Source: MFD00082-c5 sp963697995 (lineage in GTDB: Bacteria; Chlamydiota; Chlamydiia; Chlamydiales; JAJFMB01). Taken from it: DNA of 64,000 bases. How positions within the stretch are numbered: the stretch's first letter is position 1; each line of letters starts with the position of its first letter. Below the pieces are notes generated by a model. It worked only from the letters and a program-made list of their open reading frames with translations, was not told the origin of the DNA and made no database searches. Location: contig OY969110.1 in the NCBI GenBank assembly GCA_963697995.1, positions 1,364,001-1,428,000 of the forward strand. The letters are read 5' to 3'. Positions 32,005 to 41,500 of this stretch are shown piece after piece. A program made the translations under genes and the position numbers.

Positions 32005-33414
32005 ATGGAAAGTTACGAAAACTACACTCTCACGATCTCCTATTTCCCAAGGCTTTTGGGTTTAATCTATTTTTTTGCCTTTAGTGCCCTTCTCGTTCAA
32101 ATGAAGGGGCTTTTTGGAGAAAAAGGGATTTTGCCTGTTAAAGAGTATCTCGAGTTTATAAAAAAAAGGCTTGGAAAGAGCGGCTATTGGAGGGTCCCCA
32201 GTTGTTTTTGGATTAATGCTTCCGATTCTACCCTTATTTTTGTTGCAGCTTTGGGCACTTTGGCCTCGATCGGTTTAGTTTTTGGCTTTTCCCCTCTTAT
32301 CCTGTTGCCCCTTTGTTTTATTTTGTATATGTCGATCATGTCGGTTGGGCAAGATTTTTTAAGTTTTGGGTGGGAGCCTCTCCTTTTAGAGATCACTTAT
32401 TTTGCTTTTCTTTTAAACTGCAGCCCTTCCCCCAATATTTTCATCTGGATCGCTGTTAATTTGATGATTTTTAGATTTCATTTTTTAGCAGGTGTTATTA
32501 AGTGGCAAGCACAAGATCCTGCCTGGCGCGATTGGAGGGCTCTTGAGTACCACTACCACACCCAGCCAATCCCCAACACTCAAGCTTTTTTTGCCGACAA
32601 ACTACCTACCCTTATTCAAAGGCTTTCGACAGGAGCCGTTTTTGTTTTGGAAGTGTTGGTTCCCTTTGGGATTTTTGGAAATGATGAGGTGCGCTTTGCA
32701 ACCTTTATCGGCTTATTACTTTTGCAAGTGACCATTTGGTTTACAGGGAACTTTTCCTTTTTAAATCACATGACGGCCGTTTTAGTCACCCTTCTTGTCA
32801 GCAATCAGTTTTTGTTTGGCACCCCACCCCCTTTACAACCAACCCCATGGGTTTTAGAGATTCCCCTCTCAATCATAGGCTTGATTCTTATAGCTCTGCA
32901 AGTAATAAGAGTGCTCTACCATATCGTCCCGACAAAACTGTTTGAAAAAATATTAAATCTCGTCTGGCCTTTCTATTTAGCTCATTGGCACGCCATCTTT
33001 GCCCATATGACCAAGCAAAGGGTTGAAATCATTATCGAGGCAAGTCTTGATGGGCAAGTTTGGGAGGAGTATTTATTCTATTTTAAACCAAGCGAATTGG
33101 ATAGGCGCCCGAGGAGATGTTCTCCGTTTCAGCCTCGTCTCGATTGGATGGTTTGGTTTTTACCCTTCTCCTCATTTCATCAAAATAACTGGTTTCAATT
33201 GTTTTTAAAACGGTTACTGGAAGGGGAGCCCCAAGTTTTGAATTTATTAAGATATGTTCCTTTTGAGGGGAAGCCCCCAAAGTATGTAAGAGCCCTCTCT
33301 TACCTTTACGAGTATACAGCAATTGATGAGCTAAAAAAAACAGGGCACTGGTGGAAAAGAAGGCTTTTAGGACCCTACTCTCCTACACTGTCACTGGATT
33401 CTTTTGGTTCTTAA
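32005..33414 (+). CDS. Lipase maturation factor-like membrane protein
   Basis: The 469-residue protein has about eight membrane helices in the first 320 residues and resembles the LMF1 family: GWEPLLLEITYFAFLL, FRFHFLAGVIKWQAQDPAWRDW, ALEYHYHTQPIPN, and near the C-terminus EEYLFYFKPSELDRRP, FQPRLDWMVWFLP. In animals LMF1 helps lipases to fold in the endoplasmic reticulum; bacterial members are of unknown role. The end overlaps the convergent 807-residue gene by 32 bases. It shows that members of this family occur in chlamydiae, but what it does here is open. Confidence 0.8.
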   Translation: MESYENYTLTISYFPRLLGLIYFFAFSALLVQMKGLFGEKGILPVKEYLEFIKKRLGKSGYWRVPSCFWINASDSTLIFVAALGTLASIGLVFGFSPLILLPLCFILYMSIMSVGQDFLSFGWEPLLLEITYFAFLLNCSPSPNIFIWIAVNLMIFRFHFLAGVIKWQAQDPAWRDWRALEYHYHTQPIPNTQAFFADKLPTLIQRLSTGAVFVLEVLVPFGIFGNDEVRFATFIGLLLLQVTIWFTGNFSFLNHMTAVLVTLLVSNQFLFGTPPPLQPTPWVLEIPLSIIGLILIALQVIRVLYHIVPTKLFEKILNLVWPFYLAHWHAIFAHMTKQRVEIIIEASLDGQVWEEYLFYFKPSELDRRPRRCSPFQPRLDWMVWFLPFSSFHQNNWFQLFLKRLLEGEPQVLNLLRYVPFEGKPPKYVRALSYLYEYTAIDELKKTGHWWKRRLLGPYSPTLSLDSFGS

Positions 33415-35806
33415 GCCGGTTGAGAAGCTCATCAAGTTCAGAAATCAACCAACTTTTATGTTTTGGATTTGAAAGTTTGTCTAAAACAATCGTGGCATTA
33501 AAGTGAAGAATGCGATCTAAAATTAAATAAAAAACAGTGCCAACGCTTAAGTGTATCGCTTGAAAAATCGCTTCTCCGATCCATTCAACCCAAACTAAAA
33601 TTTTATCAAGAGACGTTTCAAAACCAAAAGTGAGACGGATAATTTTTTCGATGAATCTCTTAAAATGGTGCCAAGGAACGGAAAAAATCGAGCGGATGAG
33701 GTTATCGATGACCATATGCCATTTCTTGATATATTCTGCTTTAAAAGCCTGTTTTGCTAAGTATTCAGCTTTTATAGGATCGATTTTTTTCTCTTTTAAG
33801 ATCGGGATAGCTTCTTTCAATCCTTGATCATAAAGGTCTGAGAGAGTGTTTTTTGAAAGAAACTCTTTAATCGTTGTTCCCACAGTTTCGGCACTCAATT
33901 GTTTAATTTTTTTCACTTGCAAAGCTTTTGTCACAATCGGATTTTTAACTTCTTTAATAAATTCCTGAACAAAAGTCATACATTCTAAGTTAAAAACTTT
34001 ATTGTTAGAAAATTTGACTTCTTGTTTACCGATAGAGGTTTTTAGAGCTTCAACTTCTTGATTAAACTTCTCTTTCTCATTATCCGGGATCGGTTTATTT
34101 TTTTTAAGAAAATCGATAAATTGCTCAATTCTATCTTGCAGGACCTCAAGATGACGAATGATTTGTTTTGTGGCTAAATACCTTGGAGTGCCCTCCTCTA
34201 AAGTCTCTGAAAATTTAATCTCAAACTCTTCAAGAGTTTTTATGAGGGGGGGTAATGTAGCAATTGTTAATTGGTCGGGTAATTTAATCTCTAAATCGCT
34301 AAGCTTTTTTAAATGCTCTTCGTAGTCTAGCTTTAATGCTTCGTCGTAAACGACATCAGATTCTTTTAAAAGTACAACAAAGGCATTGGCAAGGGTCGTC
34401 TTGTCCATGATCTGATCAATCATTTTTTCAACAAGCTTTGGAAAAATTTTTTCTTTGGCGTAAGACTCTAAAAGATTTTGACCGAAATCGGGATAGAGTG
34501 GTTTAAGTTGTATCAGATCGATGAAACTGTCTGATAACTGTTGTGACCATCCCTCTTTGGGCAATGGTTTTGACTTTAGCTGTTTTTCTAAAGCCTCAAT
34601 TTCCTCTTTAACATCTTTATTATTCTCTTCGAGTTTTTTCTGGATTGATTTAAGAGTTTTATAGAGCTCTTTAGCCTCTTCATTCCATTCAAGGGTTTTA
34701 TCTTTGGAAGGGTTTAAACCTTTGCTTAAAGATTGTATTTGAGAGATTAATTTAGAGATCGCTCTGCCCTTTAATTTGCTTAAGTTTTTTAACGGGATGA
34801 GAAGCTTCTCAATTTTTTCCATCTCTTCAAGATATTTCACTTTTTTTAAGTGTTTTTTTCCTTCATCAATCGTTTTTTTTGCAAATTCGTAAAGAAATTC
34901 GTGAGGCTTCTCTTCATCTTTTGTTGAATCTAGAACTTTTTTGAAATCTAAAGTGACCTTAAGGGCATGCGCTTCGACGTAATCTCCGATAAATTCATCC
35001 AGCAGATTAGTGGTCCCAGCCCACTTAATCGGATCGATATCAGACGATTTTAATTCCTCTTTTATAGGATTTAAGACAAAGGTTCTCAGTACTGAACAAA
35101 CCTCTATTTGATCCTGAGTTGCTTGAAGTTTTAAAATTCTAATTTGTTCTTTGCAACGGTTTCCAATAGTCGTTTTTTGTTGATCGATAAAGACCCCAAT
35201 TAATTTTTTTATAACAGGTTCAAAATCTTTAAGTCCGGAAGTTAAGTTGATGATTTCTTGAATCGGTTGTTTTAGCGGCGAGTTCTCATCAAGATACTCG
35301 TTTAAGTAAGGTTTGATAAGGGTATCGCTATTTTTTTTATAGTAAAGAAAGCATTTTTCAGCGAGCGTTTGTGTTGTGTTATCAGTTGGAGTGTTGTAAG
35401 AGGCGTGGAGTTTTTCAAAATTATTTTTGAAAAACTCGATTAAATTGTTAAAGAGCCAATTAGTGATTAGGGGAGTGGATAAGGCTCTTGCCAGAAGAGG
35501 GTCTGCATCTTTTTTTAAAATAGGGAGTAAACGATTCCACTCCTCTCTAAGTTCCCTAGAAGTTTCAATAGCGCCTGATGGTGTATTAAAATAAGTGCGA
35601 AAAAGAAGAGAGATTGTTTGGTCTAATTTAGCGTTTTCAGAGCTTAAACAATTAAATACTATTTTTTTAAGGTTTAACCTGAAATCGATAGGATTATTAC
35701 GGGCTAAAAAGCTAGAGGCTTCAAATTTTGTAACTAGTTCGTCTATTTTATTTTCCAGTTTGGTATCTAAGAAAGAAATAGACGGATTTGGAACAACACC
35801 TTGCAC
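33383..35806 (-). CDS. Large helical protein of unknown function
   Basis: The 807-residue protein starts at a GTG (35806) and is almost entirely helical and rich in K, E and L. Coiled-coil-like parts include about 330-440 (KYLEEMEKIEKLLIPLKN, KTLKSIQKKLEENNKDVKEE). Near the C-terminus (about 700-780) is a more hydrophobic region (VWVEWIGEAIFQAIHLSVGT) that may meet membrane. There is no signal peptide. I do not recognise a family. It may be a chlamydia-specific protein, possibly a secretion substrate of the type III system, but the sequence does not prove it. Confidence 0.75.
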   Translation of the reverse strand: MQGVVPNPSISFLDTKLENKIDELVTKFEASSFLARNNPIDFRLNLKKIVFNCLSSENAKLDQTISLLFRTYFNTPSGAIETSRELREEWNRLLPILKKDADPLLARALSTPLITNWLFNNLIEFFKNNFEKLHASYNTPTDNTTQTLAEKCFLYYKKNSDTLIKPYLNEYLDENSPLKQPIQEIINLTSGLKDFEPVIKKLIGVFIDQQKTTIGNRCKEQIRILKLQATQDQIEVCSVLRTFVLNPIKEELKSSDIDPIKWAGTTNLLDEFIGDYVEAHALKVTLDFKKVLDSTKDEEKPHEFLYEFAKKTIDEGKKHLKKVKYLEEMEKIEKLLIPLKNLSKLKGRAISKLISQIQSLSKGLNPSKDKTLEWNEEAKELYKTLKSIQKKLEENNKDVKEEIEALEKQLKSKPLPKEGWSQQLSDSFIDLIQLKPLYPDFGQNLLESYAKEKIFPKLVEKMIDQIMDKTTLANAFVVLLKESDVVYDEALKLDYEEHLKKLSDLEIKLPDQLTIATLPPLIKTLEEFEIKFSETLEEGTPRYLATKQIIRHLEVLQDRIEQFIDFLKKNKPIPDNEKEKFNQEVEALKTSIGKQEVKFSNNKVFNLECMTFVQEFIKEVKNPIVTKALQVKKIKQLSAETVGTTIKEFLSKNTLSDLYDQGLKEAIPILKEKKIDPIKAEYLAKQAFKAEYIKKWHMVIDNLIRSIFSVPWHHFKRFIEKIIRLTFGFETSLDKILVWVEWIGEAIFQAIHLSVGTVFYLILDRILHFNATIVLDKLSNPKHKSWLISELDELLNRLKNQKNPVTV

Positions 35807-35864
35807 GAAAAAGTCCTGACTTGAAAAAGGAACATTTTACCACGAATTTAATTATTTTGTGAAA

Positions 35865-36575
35865 TTAAAAAAGGGCTTCCGATTTAATCAGTCCAAGCGC
35901 TTTAAATTTTAAATAAAGTTCTTTATTATCCGGTTTTTCAAAGGAACCACTTTTTAAAAGCCAATCGATATAATCTTTAGGCACTTGTGTCAGGGGAGTG
36001 CCTTGGTATTTTCCAAACGGCATATGTTGTAAATCGACTGGTTTTGAAATCAGAGAGAGTATCGTTTCAATCGACAAGTCATCTGTAAGAGCTGTAAAAA
36101 CTTTTTGAAGGATGATCACATCATCTAGGGCTCTATGCGCATTGTTGGCTTCAAACCCATAAATTTCTCTTAAAAATTGGAGGGAGTGTTTTGGTAGATC
36201 GGGCCTATATTTTCTTGCCCATTTTAAGCTATCCAAAAATATCCAATCGGGCATGGTGAGGTTGTGTCTTTTAAATTCAGCTTTAAGAAAATGGATGTCA
36301 AACCCATCGTTGTTGTGGGCAATCAATACAGAGTCTTCTCCACAAAAAGTGATAAACTCTTGAGCCACGTTTCCAAAATGGTCAGCGTTTTCAACCATCT
36401 CATTGGAGATTCCGTGAATATCGGAAGCTTCCTTGGGGATAGGGATTGGGGGTTTGACAAATTTTTCAAAGGTTAAATTTTTGACAAGGTCAAAAGCTGC
36501 AATCTCGACGATATAATCTTTTTCAGATTTCACCCCTGTGGTTTCGGTGTCGTAAAAGATGGGGCGAAGTGTCAT
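35865..36575 (-). CDS. DnaQ-like DEDDh 3'-5' exonuclease
   Basis: The 236-residue protein has the exonuclease motifs IFYDTETTGVKSEKDYIVEIAAF (about 6-28), LIAHNNDGFDIHFLKAEF (about 98-115) and NNAHRALDDVIILQ (about 150). After the nuclease domain, from about 195, comes a short conserved tail (HMPFGKYQGTPLTQVPKDYIDWLLKSGSF) found in many bacterial DnaQ-like proteins. It would act on DNA 3' ends in repair or proofreading. It overlaps the upstream chaperone gene by four bases. The pair matches CT261-CT260 of Chlamydia. Confidence 0.9.
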   Translation of the reverse strand: MTLRPIFYDTETTGVKSEKDYIVEIAAFDLVKNLTFEKFVKPPIPIPKEASDIHGISNEMVENADHFGNVAQEFITFCGEDSVLIAHNNDGFDIHFLKAEFKRHNLTMPDWIFLDSLKWARKYRPDLPKHSLQFLREIYGFEANNAHRALDDVIILQKVFTALTDDLSIETILSLISKPVDLQHMPFGKYQGTPLTQVPKDYIDWLLKSGSFEKPDNKELYLKFKALGLIKSEALF

Positions 36576-37036
36576 AAAGCCTCTTCGGTTTTTGTTTTCT
36601 TAAAGACATCATTAAAGGAGATTGTTCCTTCCGCAACAGCCTGAACAGTGGGGTAGAGGGTGTCGCAAATTCCTTGGATTGAGAGGATAAATCCTCCAAG
36701 TAATTTTTCATCGATCTCTTTGTTAAAAACGGGAATGGATAAGCGGTAAAAAAGGACTTGAGCCTCCTCATCGATCCCAAAGCCTGGAATATCGAGCTCT
36801 TTGTTTAAAAGGTGCAAAAGTCGTGCGGTATCACTAATCGACTCTTTTTTGAAGCCACAGGGCATAAAGACTAAAAGCTGCAACAGGTCTTGCTCCTCAT
36901 ACACTTTAATAAAGAGAGGAAAATCGAGCTTATGGGCTGTGAGCACTAAGTAGACTTGATTGGTTTCTTTTTCAAGTTTAGCTTCTCGGCCATTTTGTAC
37001 AAGAGTATTTAAGACGTTTTCGATGGTAAGAAGCAC
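36572..37036 (-). CDS. YbjN-type type III secretion chaperone (CT260/Mcsc-like)
   Basis: The 154-residue acidic protein has the fold pattern of small secretion chaperones (MLLTIENVLNTLVQNGREAKLE, then VYEEQDLLQLLVFMPCGF, LLHLLNKELDIPGFGIDEE). In Chlamydia the gene before dnaQ encodes Mcsc, a multiple-cargo chaperone of the type III secretion system that binds inclusion-membrane proteins. The conserved pairing and length suggest the same role here. It overlaps the exonuclease gene by ATGA. Confidence 0.75.
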   Translation of the reverse strand: MLLTIENVLNTLVQNGREAKLEKETNQVYLVLTAHKLDFPLFIKVYEEQDLLQLLVFMPCGFKKESISDTARLLHLLNKELDIPGFGIDEEAQVLFYRLSIPVFNKEIDEKLLGGFILSIQGICDTLYPTVQAVAEGTISFNDVFKKTKTEEAL

Positions 37037-37039
37037 AAG

Positions 37040-37189
37040 TTACCTTCCTCCCCCAAGTTGTGGTAGGGGGTTGACTTTTTCTTGAGTGATATCGCGGTTG
37101 TTTGTTAAGGGGATGACAGAGTAATCATCTTCAGTGGGGGTTCTATAGCAACTTACCAAAAGGGGTAAAAGCAGAATGAGGTAGTTCAC
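37040..37189 (-). CDS. Small lipoprotein, translationally coupled
   Basis: A GTG at 37189 overlaps the stop of the FliO-like gene (GTGA) and is preceded by GGAG. The product of 49 residues starts MNYLILLLPLLVSCYRTP, a clean lipoprotein signal with the cysteine at about 14, followed by a polar tail (EDDYSVIPLTNN) ending QLGGGR. It ends four bases before the chaperone gene. The order FliO-like, lipoprotein, chaperone, exonuclease suggests an operon. Confidence 0.65.
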   Translation of the reverse strand: MNYLILLLPLLVSCYRTPTEDDYSVIPLTNNRDITQEKVNPLPQLGGGR

Positions 37190-37605
37190 GAGGGGCTCCT
37201 AGGTGTTTTATTGGGGTTTTCGTCGATCTTTCCCAGAAGAGTAAGTCCTGAGTGAGATTCTGCAATGAGGTAGGTGTTCTCTTCGACATCGACGAGATAG
37301 AGGATTGATTTGTGGGATAGGGCTCTTGTTTCTAAAACGCGAATCAAGTTAGTTTCGTTAAGCTTTAGCCCCTGTTGCATCTGAAATTTTTTCAAAAACC
37401 ACAAGACGACGAATAATAATCCAAGAAGTAGTCCCAAATAAAAAAGCATTTTGGAAAATTGCTCAGCAAACGCTGTAGGCTCCTTTCCCTCAGTTTTTCT
37501 TAATTCATCCGCAAGTTCTTGAGGCAGTGTGGGTTCTGGTATTGGTGCCGTCTCTGCAACAAGGGGGGTAAAAAAAAGAAGGAAGAAGAAGATAAGCCTA
37601 CTCAT
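37186..37605 (-). CDS. FliO-like membrane protein
   Basis: The 139-residue protein has a signal peptide (MSRLIFFFLLFFTPLVA), a linker, one membrane helix (MLFYLGLLLGLLFVVLWFL, about 52-70) and a C-terminal part (ETNLIRVLETRALSHKSILYLVDVEENTYLIA) that matches the FliO/MopB style: a short beta domain facing the cytoplasm. FliO supports assembly of the flagellar export gate; chlamydiae have FliO-like relatives for their own secretion systems. Neighbouring a type III chaperone supports such a role. It is the first gene of the likely operon. Confidence 0.6.
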   Translation of the reverse strand: MSRLIFFFLLFFTPLVAETAPIPEPTLPQELADELRKTEGKEPTAFAEQFSKMLFYLGLLLGLLFVVLWFLKKFQMQQGLKLNETNLIRVLETRALSHKSILYLVDVEENTYLIAESHSGLTLLGKIDENPNKTPRSPS

Positions 37606-37722
37606 AAGGGGAGACTGTATCAGAATTCTTTTTTTTTAGCTAGTCCTCTGAATTCAAAGTTTTAATCGGTATTTTTAAAGGATTTATTCTCGGATTGCAA
37701 AACTGCAAAACAGGACATACCT

Positions 37723-37994
37723 AGTCGGTCCTGAAAAAGTAAGTGTTCCTTGAGAAAAATTTGCAGTTAACGGGGAAGAGAGACATAGCCTATTTAGCAA
37801 GGTTCAATTATATGACAATGAGAAAAAAATTTCGCGAATGGAACACGCACTCTCCAAAGAAAAAGTGTTTCTTTTGCAACAAAAAATGCGGTGAACGACG
37901 ATCAAAACCCCCTTGCGGGGTTTAGTGAGGAGTAAAACGCATTTTTTGTCAAAAGGGGCACTTTTTATTGGAGAGGACTTTTTCAGGGCCGACT
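37723..37994. repeat. Miniature inverted-repeat element, copy A
   Basis: The 272-bp unit begins AGTCGGTCCTGAAAAAGT and ends with the reverse of AGTCGGCCCTGAAAAAGT, an 18-bp terminal inverted repeat. The right half folds into a long imperfect hairpin (CTCTCCAAAG... against CTCCAATAAAAAG, with a CAAAAAATGCG/CGCATTTTTTG core). It has no credible gene. It is followed four bases later by copy B. Confidence 0.85.
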
Positions 37995-37998
37995 AACA

Positions 37999-38269
37999 AG
38001 TCGGTCCTGAAAAAGTAAGTGTTCCTGAGAAAAATTTGCAGTTAACGGGGAAGAGAGACATAGCCTATTTAGCAAGGTTCAATTATATGACAATGAGAAA
38101 AAAATTTCGCGAATGGAACACGCACTCTCCAAAGAAAAAGTGTTTCTTTTGCAACAAAAAATGCGGTGAACGACGATCAAAACCCCCTTGCGGGGTTTAG
38201 TGAGGAGTAAAACGCATTTTTTGTCAAAAGGGGCACTTTTTATTGGAGAGGACTTTTTCAGGGCCGACT
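37999..38269. repeat. Miniature inverted-repeat element, copy B
   Basis: It is almost identical to copy A in tandem orientation, with the same termini. Only 'aaca' separates it from copy A. The extreme likeness of A and B points to a recent duplication. Confidence 0.85.
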
Positions 38270-38273
38270 AACT

Positions 38274-38429
38274 AGTCGGCCCTGAAAAAGTAAGTGTTCC
38301 TTGAGAAAAATTTGCAGTTAACGGGGAAGAGAGACATATTTTGCAAGGTTCAATTATATGACAATGAGATAAAAATTTCGCGAATGGAACATGCACTTTT
38401 TATTGGAGAGGACTTTTTCAGGGCCGACT
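38274..38429. repeat. Miniature element, copy C (internal deletion)
   Basis: It carries both ends of the element but lacks about 115 bases of the hairpin. It is followed by 'aactagc' and then, 98 bases on, by the start of the HECT-like gene. Confidence 0.8.
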
Positions 38430-38527
38430 AACTAGCAAGTTACTAAATTATATTATTAAAAAATTAATAAAAAACAACCTTACATTATAAGTTTTTTTTC
38501 GATATCATAGTTAAAAAGGTGTTTATT

Positions 38528-41500
38528 ATGCAGGTTAATGAATTTCTTAAATTACAAGAGGATGTAGCGACTCTTCAAAGGTCGATTGAATCTCAGGGGG
38601 CTTTACCAACAGATGAGGTTTCAAAGGCCATTATAGCGGTCTCAACTGATATTTTTAATAACAGGCAGGCTTTGGAAGATTCCCTTTTAAGAGAAAGTGA
38701 ACAAGAGTCATTTTATCAGACTCTGTCTACTTTTACTGATACCCTTAAATCTATCCCGTTTGATCATGAGACTTCCGAAAAAATTAATCAGATTAAAAGG
38801 ACGTGTGAAGGGATCATTTTAAATAAAAAAGCTAGAAATAAAACTGAATTGGTTAATTGGCTCAATGAAAAACAAAAAGAGATAACGGTTGATGAGCATA
38901 GCTGTCCAAAGAATATTTTAAAGGCTTTTGAAGGGGTAAGAAAAGAAGGGATTGCACATGAAACCGATAAAATTGAATTTGAAAGAGTGGTTTCAGAAAT
39001 GATTCTTAAGGCTTTTAAGGTGAACACACTTGATGAAGCAAGAGCTGTTTTTCCAGATGATAAGGAATCTCTGGCTAAATTGCTTGCTCATGTCATTTTT
39101 GTTCATAAAATACCACTAATGAATCGTTTACTTTCTGAAGAAGAATTTAAACAAGTGATTCCCCATTTGCAATTTGTCAATATCTTAAATTTTTATTTTG
39201 GGAGTGAACAAGAAGAAGAAGATTTTATTTCTTCTTGTACAAGTGCAAGACAATTGGTTTTGAAAAGAAGTTTTTTACCTACCCTCTCTCAAACGGTAGA
39301 ACAAGTCACTTTAAGCAGCTCGGGATCAAAAATAATTGATCTTTCAAACTGTCCCAATATTAAAAGAGTGTATATTTTAAGTTGCCAATGCGTAAAAAGT
39401 TTAAAGATTAATAAGAATGTAAATTATATTGAGTGTATTGGTTGTGATAATTTAACAAGTTTTAATGTGGAGGGTTCTTCAAATCTTTCTGTGATCAAAT
39501 TAATCGGATCTCCTAAATTAAAATCTTTATCTCTAAACGAATTGAAATCTTTGGAGGAGTTTAAAAGTTCATCTTGTGGGTTTGAAAGTCTTGATTTTAA
39601 AGAAACACCGAAACTAAAGATTTGTGAAATAGAGTCATGTAGTGACTTAAAAAAAGCCTTTTTTGATTCAGTCCCTCTTCTTGAAACGATTATTTTTAGA
39701 GGTAATACCGAATTGAGTGAACTTACTTTAAATGATGCGTGGGTTTTAAAAAATTTTTTAAACAATAGATCGCAAATAATGACTCTTAATGCTCCACCAT
39801 TTCCTATTAAATGCAGAGATATTCTTTTAACCGGTATACAAATAGTAAAAAATAAAGAACAACTGATCAAACGATTAAATGAAATGCAGCAAGATATTCG
39901 TCTTACTAATAATAGTACAGATAGTCAAATTTTGGAGGCTTGTGAAAAAGTAAGACAAATCATAAGAATTAATTATCCTTTAGATATCGAAGTTAATAAA
40001 TTATTTGTTGTTGCGGTATATAGACATTTAGGTTTGAGCATTGAAAATGCGCGGGAGCAATTTCCAAAGGGTTCTTTTGAGCGAGGATTGGCCTTGGCTT
40101 TTATTCTTAGCGCTCGTGATATGAAGAATGCATCTGTTACTCCGGCAGAATTACTTGAAGCCGCCCCTTATTTACATTCGTTTGAATACAAAAAAGAGTA
40201 TCTAACGAATAGGGAAGAGGAGCAAGAGTTTTTTCAAAAGTGTACATCTCTTATGAAGTTAACGATAAAAGAAACTTACTGTGAAAGTATTAATTTTTCT
40301 ATTAAATCTCTTTTATACATTAATATTTTTGGCTCTCAATTAGAGAATGCTCAATTATTTGGATGTGTTAACTTAATTAATGTCGCTTTATCTGACTGTC
40401 CTAAAATTCGGAATATTTTGTTTCCTGAATGCATTGAAAAGATAAGTGCCTCTGCCTGTAATTTACTTGAAGAAATACACTTTTCTAATACGACAAAACT
40501 TGAAACGATATCGTTCGGACGGCTTCCAGTGTTTAAGATGTTTAGGATGACAAATGCCCCTATGCTTCGAATATGTCAAATAGAGAATTGTTTTGCTTTA
40601 GAGAGTGTCGAAATTGACTTGGCCCCTGAATTAAAAAAGATGGATGTTATAGATTGTGCATTTTTGAATGAGATTATTCTCCCCGAAACTGCCAAGCTTG
40701 AGGGATTTTTCTCTCAAAACAATCCTTGTTTGACAACAATCACGCTGACAAATGCTCCGAACCTTAAAGATTTTAGATGTATCTATTGTCATCTTTTGAC
40801 AACGTTAAATGCTTTGGCCTTTCCAAGATGTGAGCGATTTGTTTGCCCTGTAATAGTACAATACCCTCAGCTTCCTTCAAGTGTCGCGAGAGGTATTGGC
40901 AATCTGGCTATTTTTCAAGTGAATCCCACTGAATTGCAGGATGACCCTTTTAAGATGCTCGTTGAGTTTGGCAAGATCGTATTAGCCACAAACGCCATTC
41001 CTCAAATTCTTTGGTTAGATGCTAATGGGCAACCAACTGAAGGGATTGATGCGGGGGGATTAAGGAGCGAACTCATAACAAAACTTTGCCAAAACATCTT
41101 TACTGATAAATCTAAACTCTTATTTGTTAAAAATCCAATACCGGATGTAGTAGGAAATTTTCCTAAACTTCAAAATTTTAATGATGAAAAGCAAGTGATT
41201 GCGATACGAGCTTTGGGTCGGTTGATCGCTTTTTGCGCTACATCTCCACTTCTTCTCGGTAAGGTTTTTAGCGATAGATTTTATCAGACTTTTATCTCGA
41301 TCGATGATCTCATCAAAGATTGGGATGGGAAGACCCTTCTTCCTGAAACAACAATTATTACAATTCTTGGGTGGCTTGAGTATGCGTTGCCAAATAGTAC
41401 ACCTGACGACCTCAAGGAGAGGGAGATTGCTCTTCCGATTGCCCTTATGGCAAAAGAGGCTAAGGCAAGCATGGGGCAGGCAAAGTGGGAGGCGTTAAAG

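Noticed and set aside
37743..37925. 60-codon frame inside miniature element copy A
   Set aside because: It is read through the terminal repeat and hairpin, is not kept in copies C, D and E, and has no ribosome site. It is repeat sequence, not a gene.
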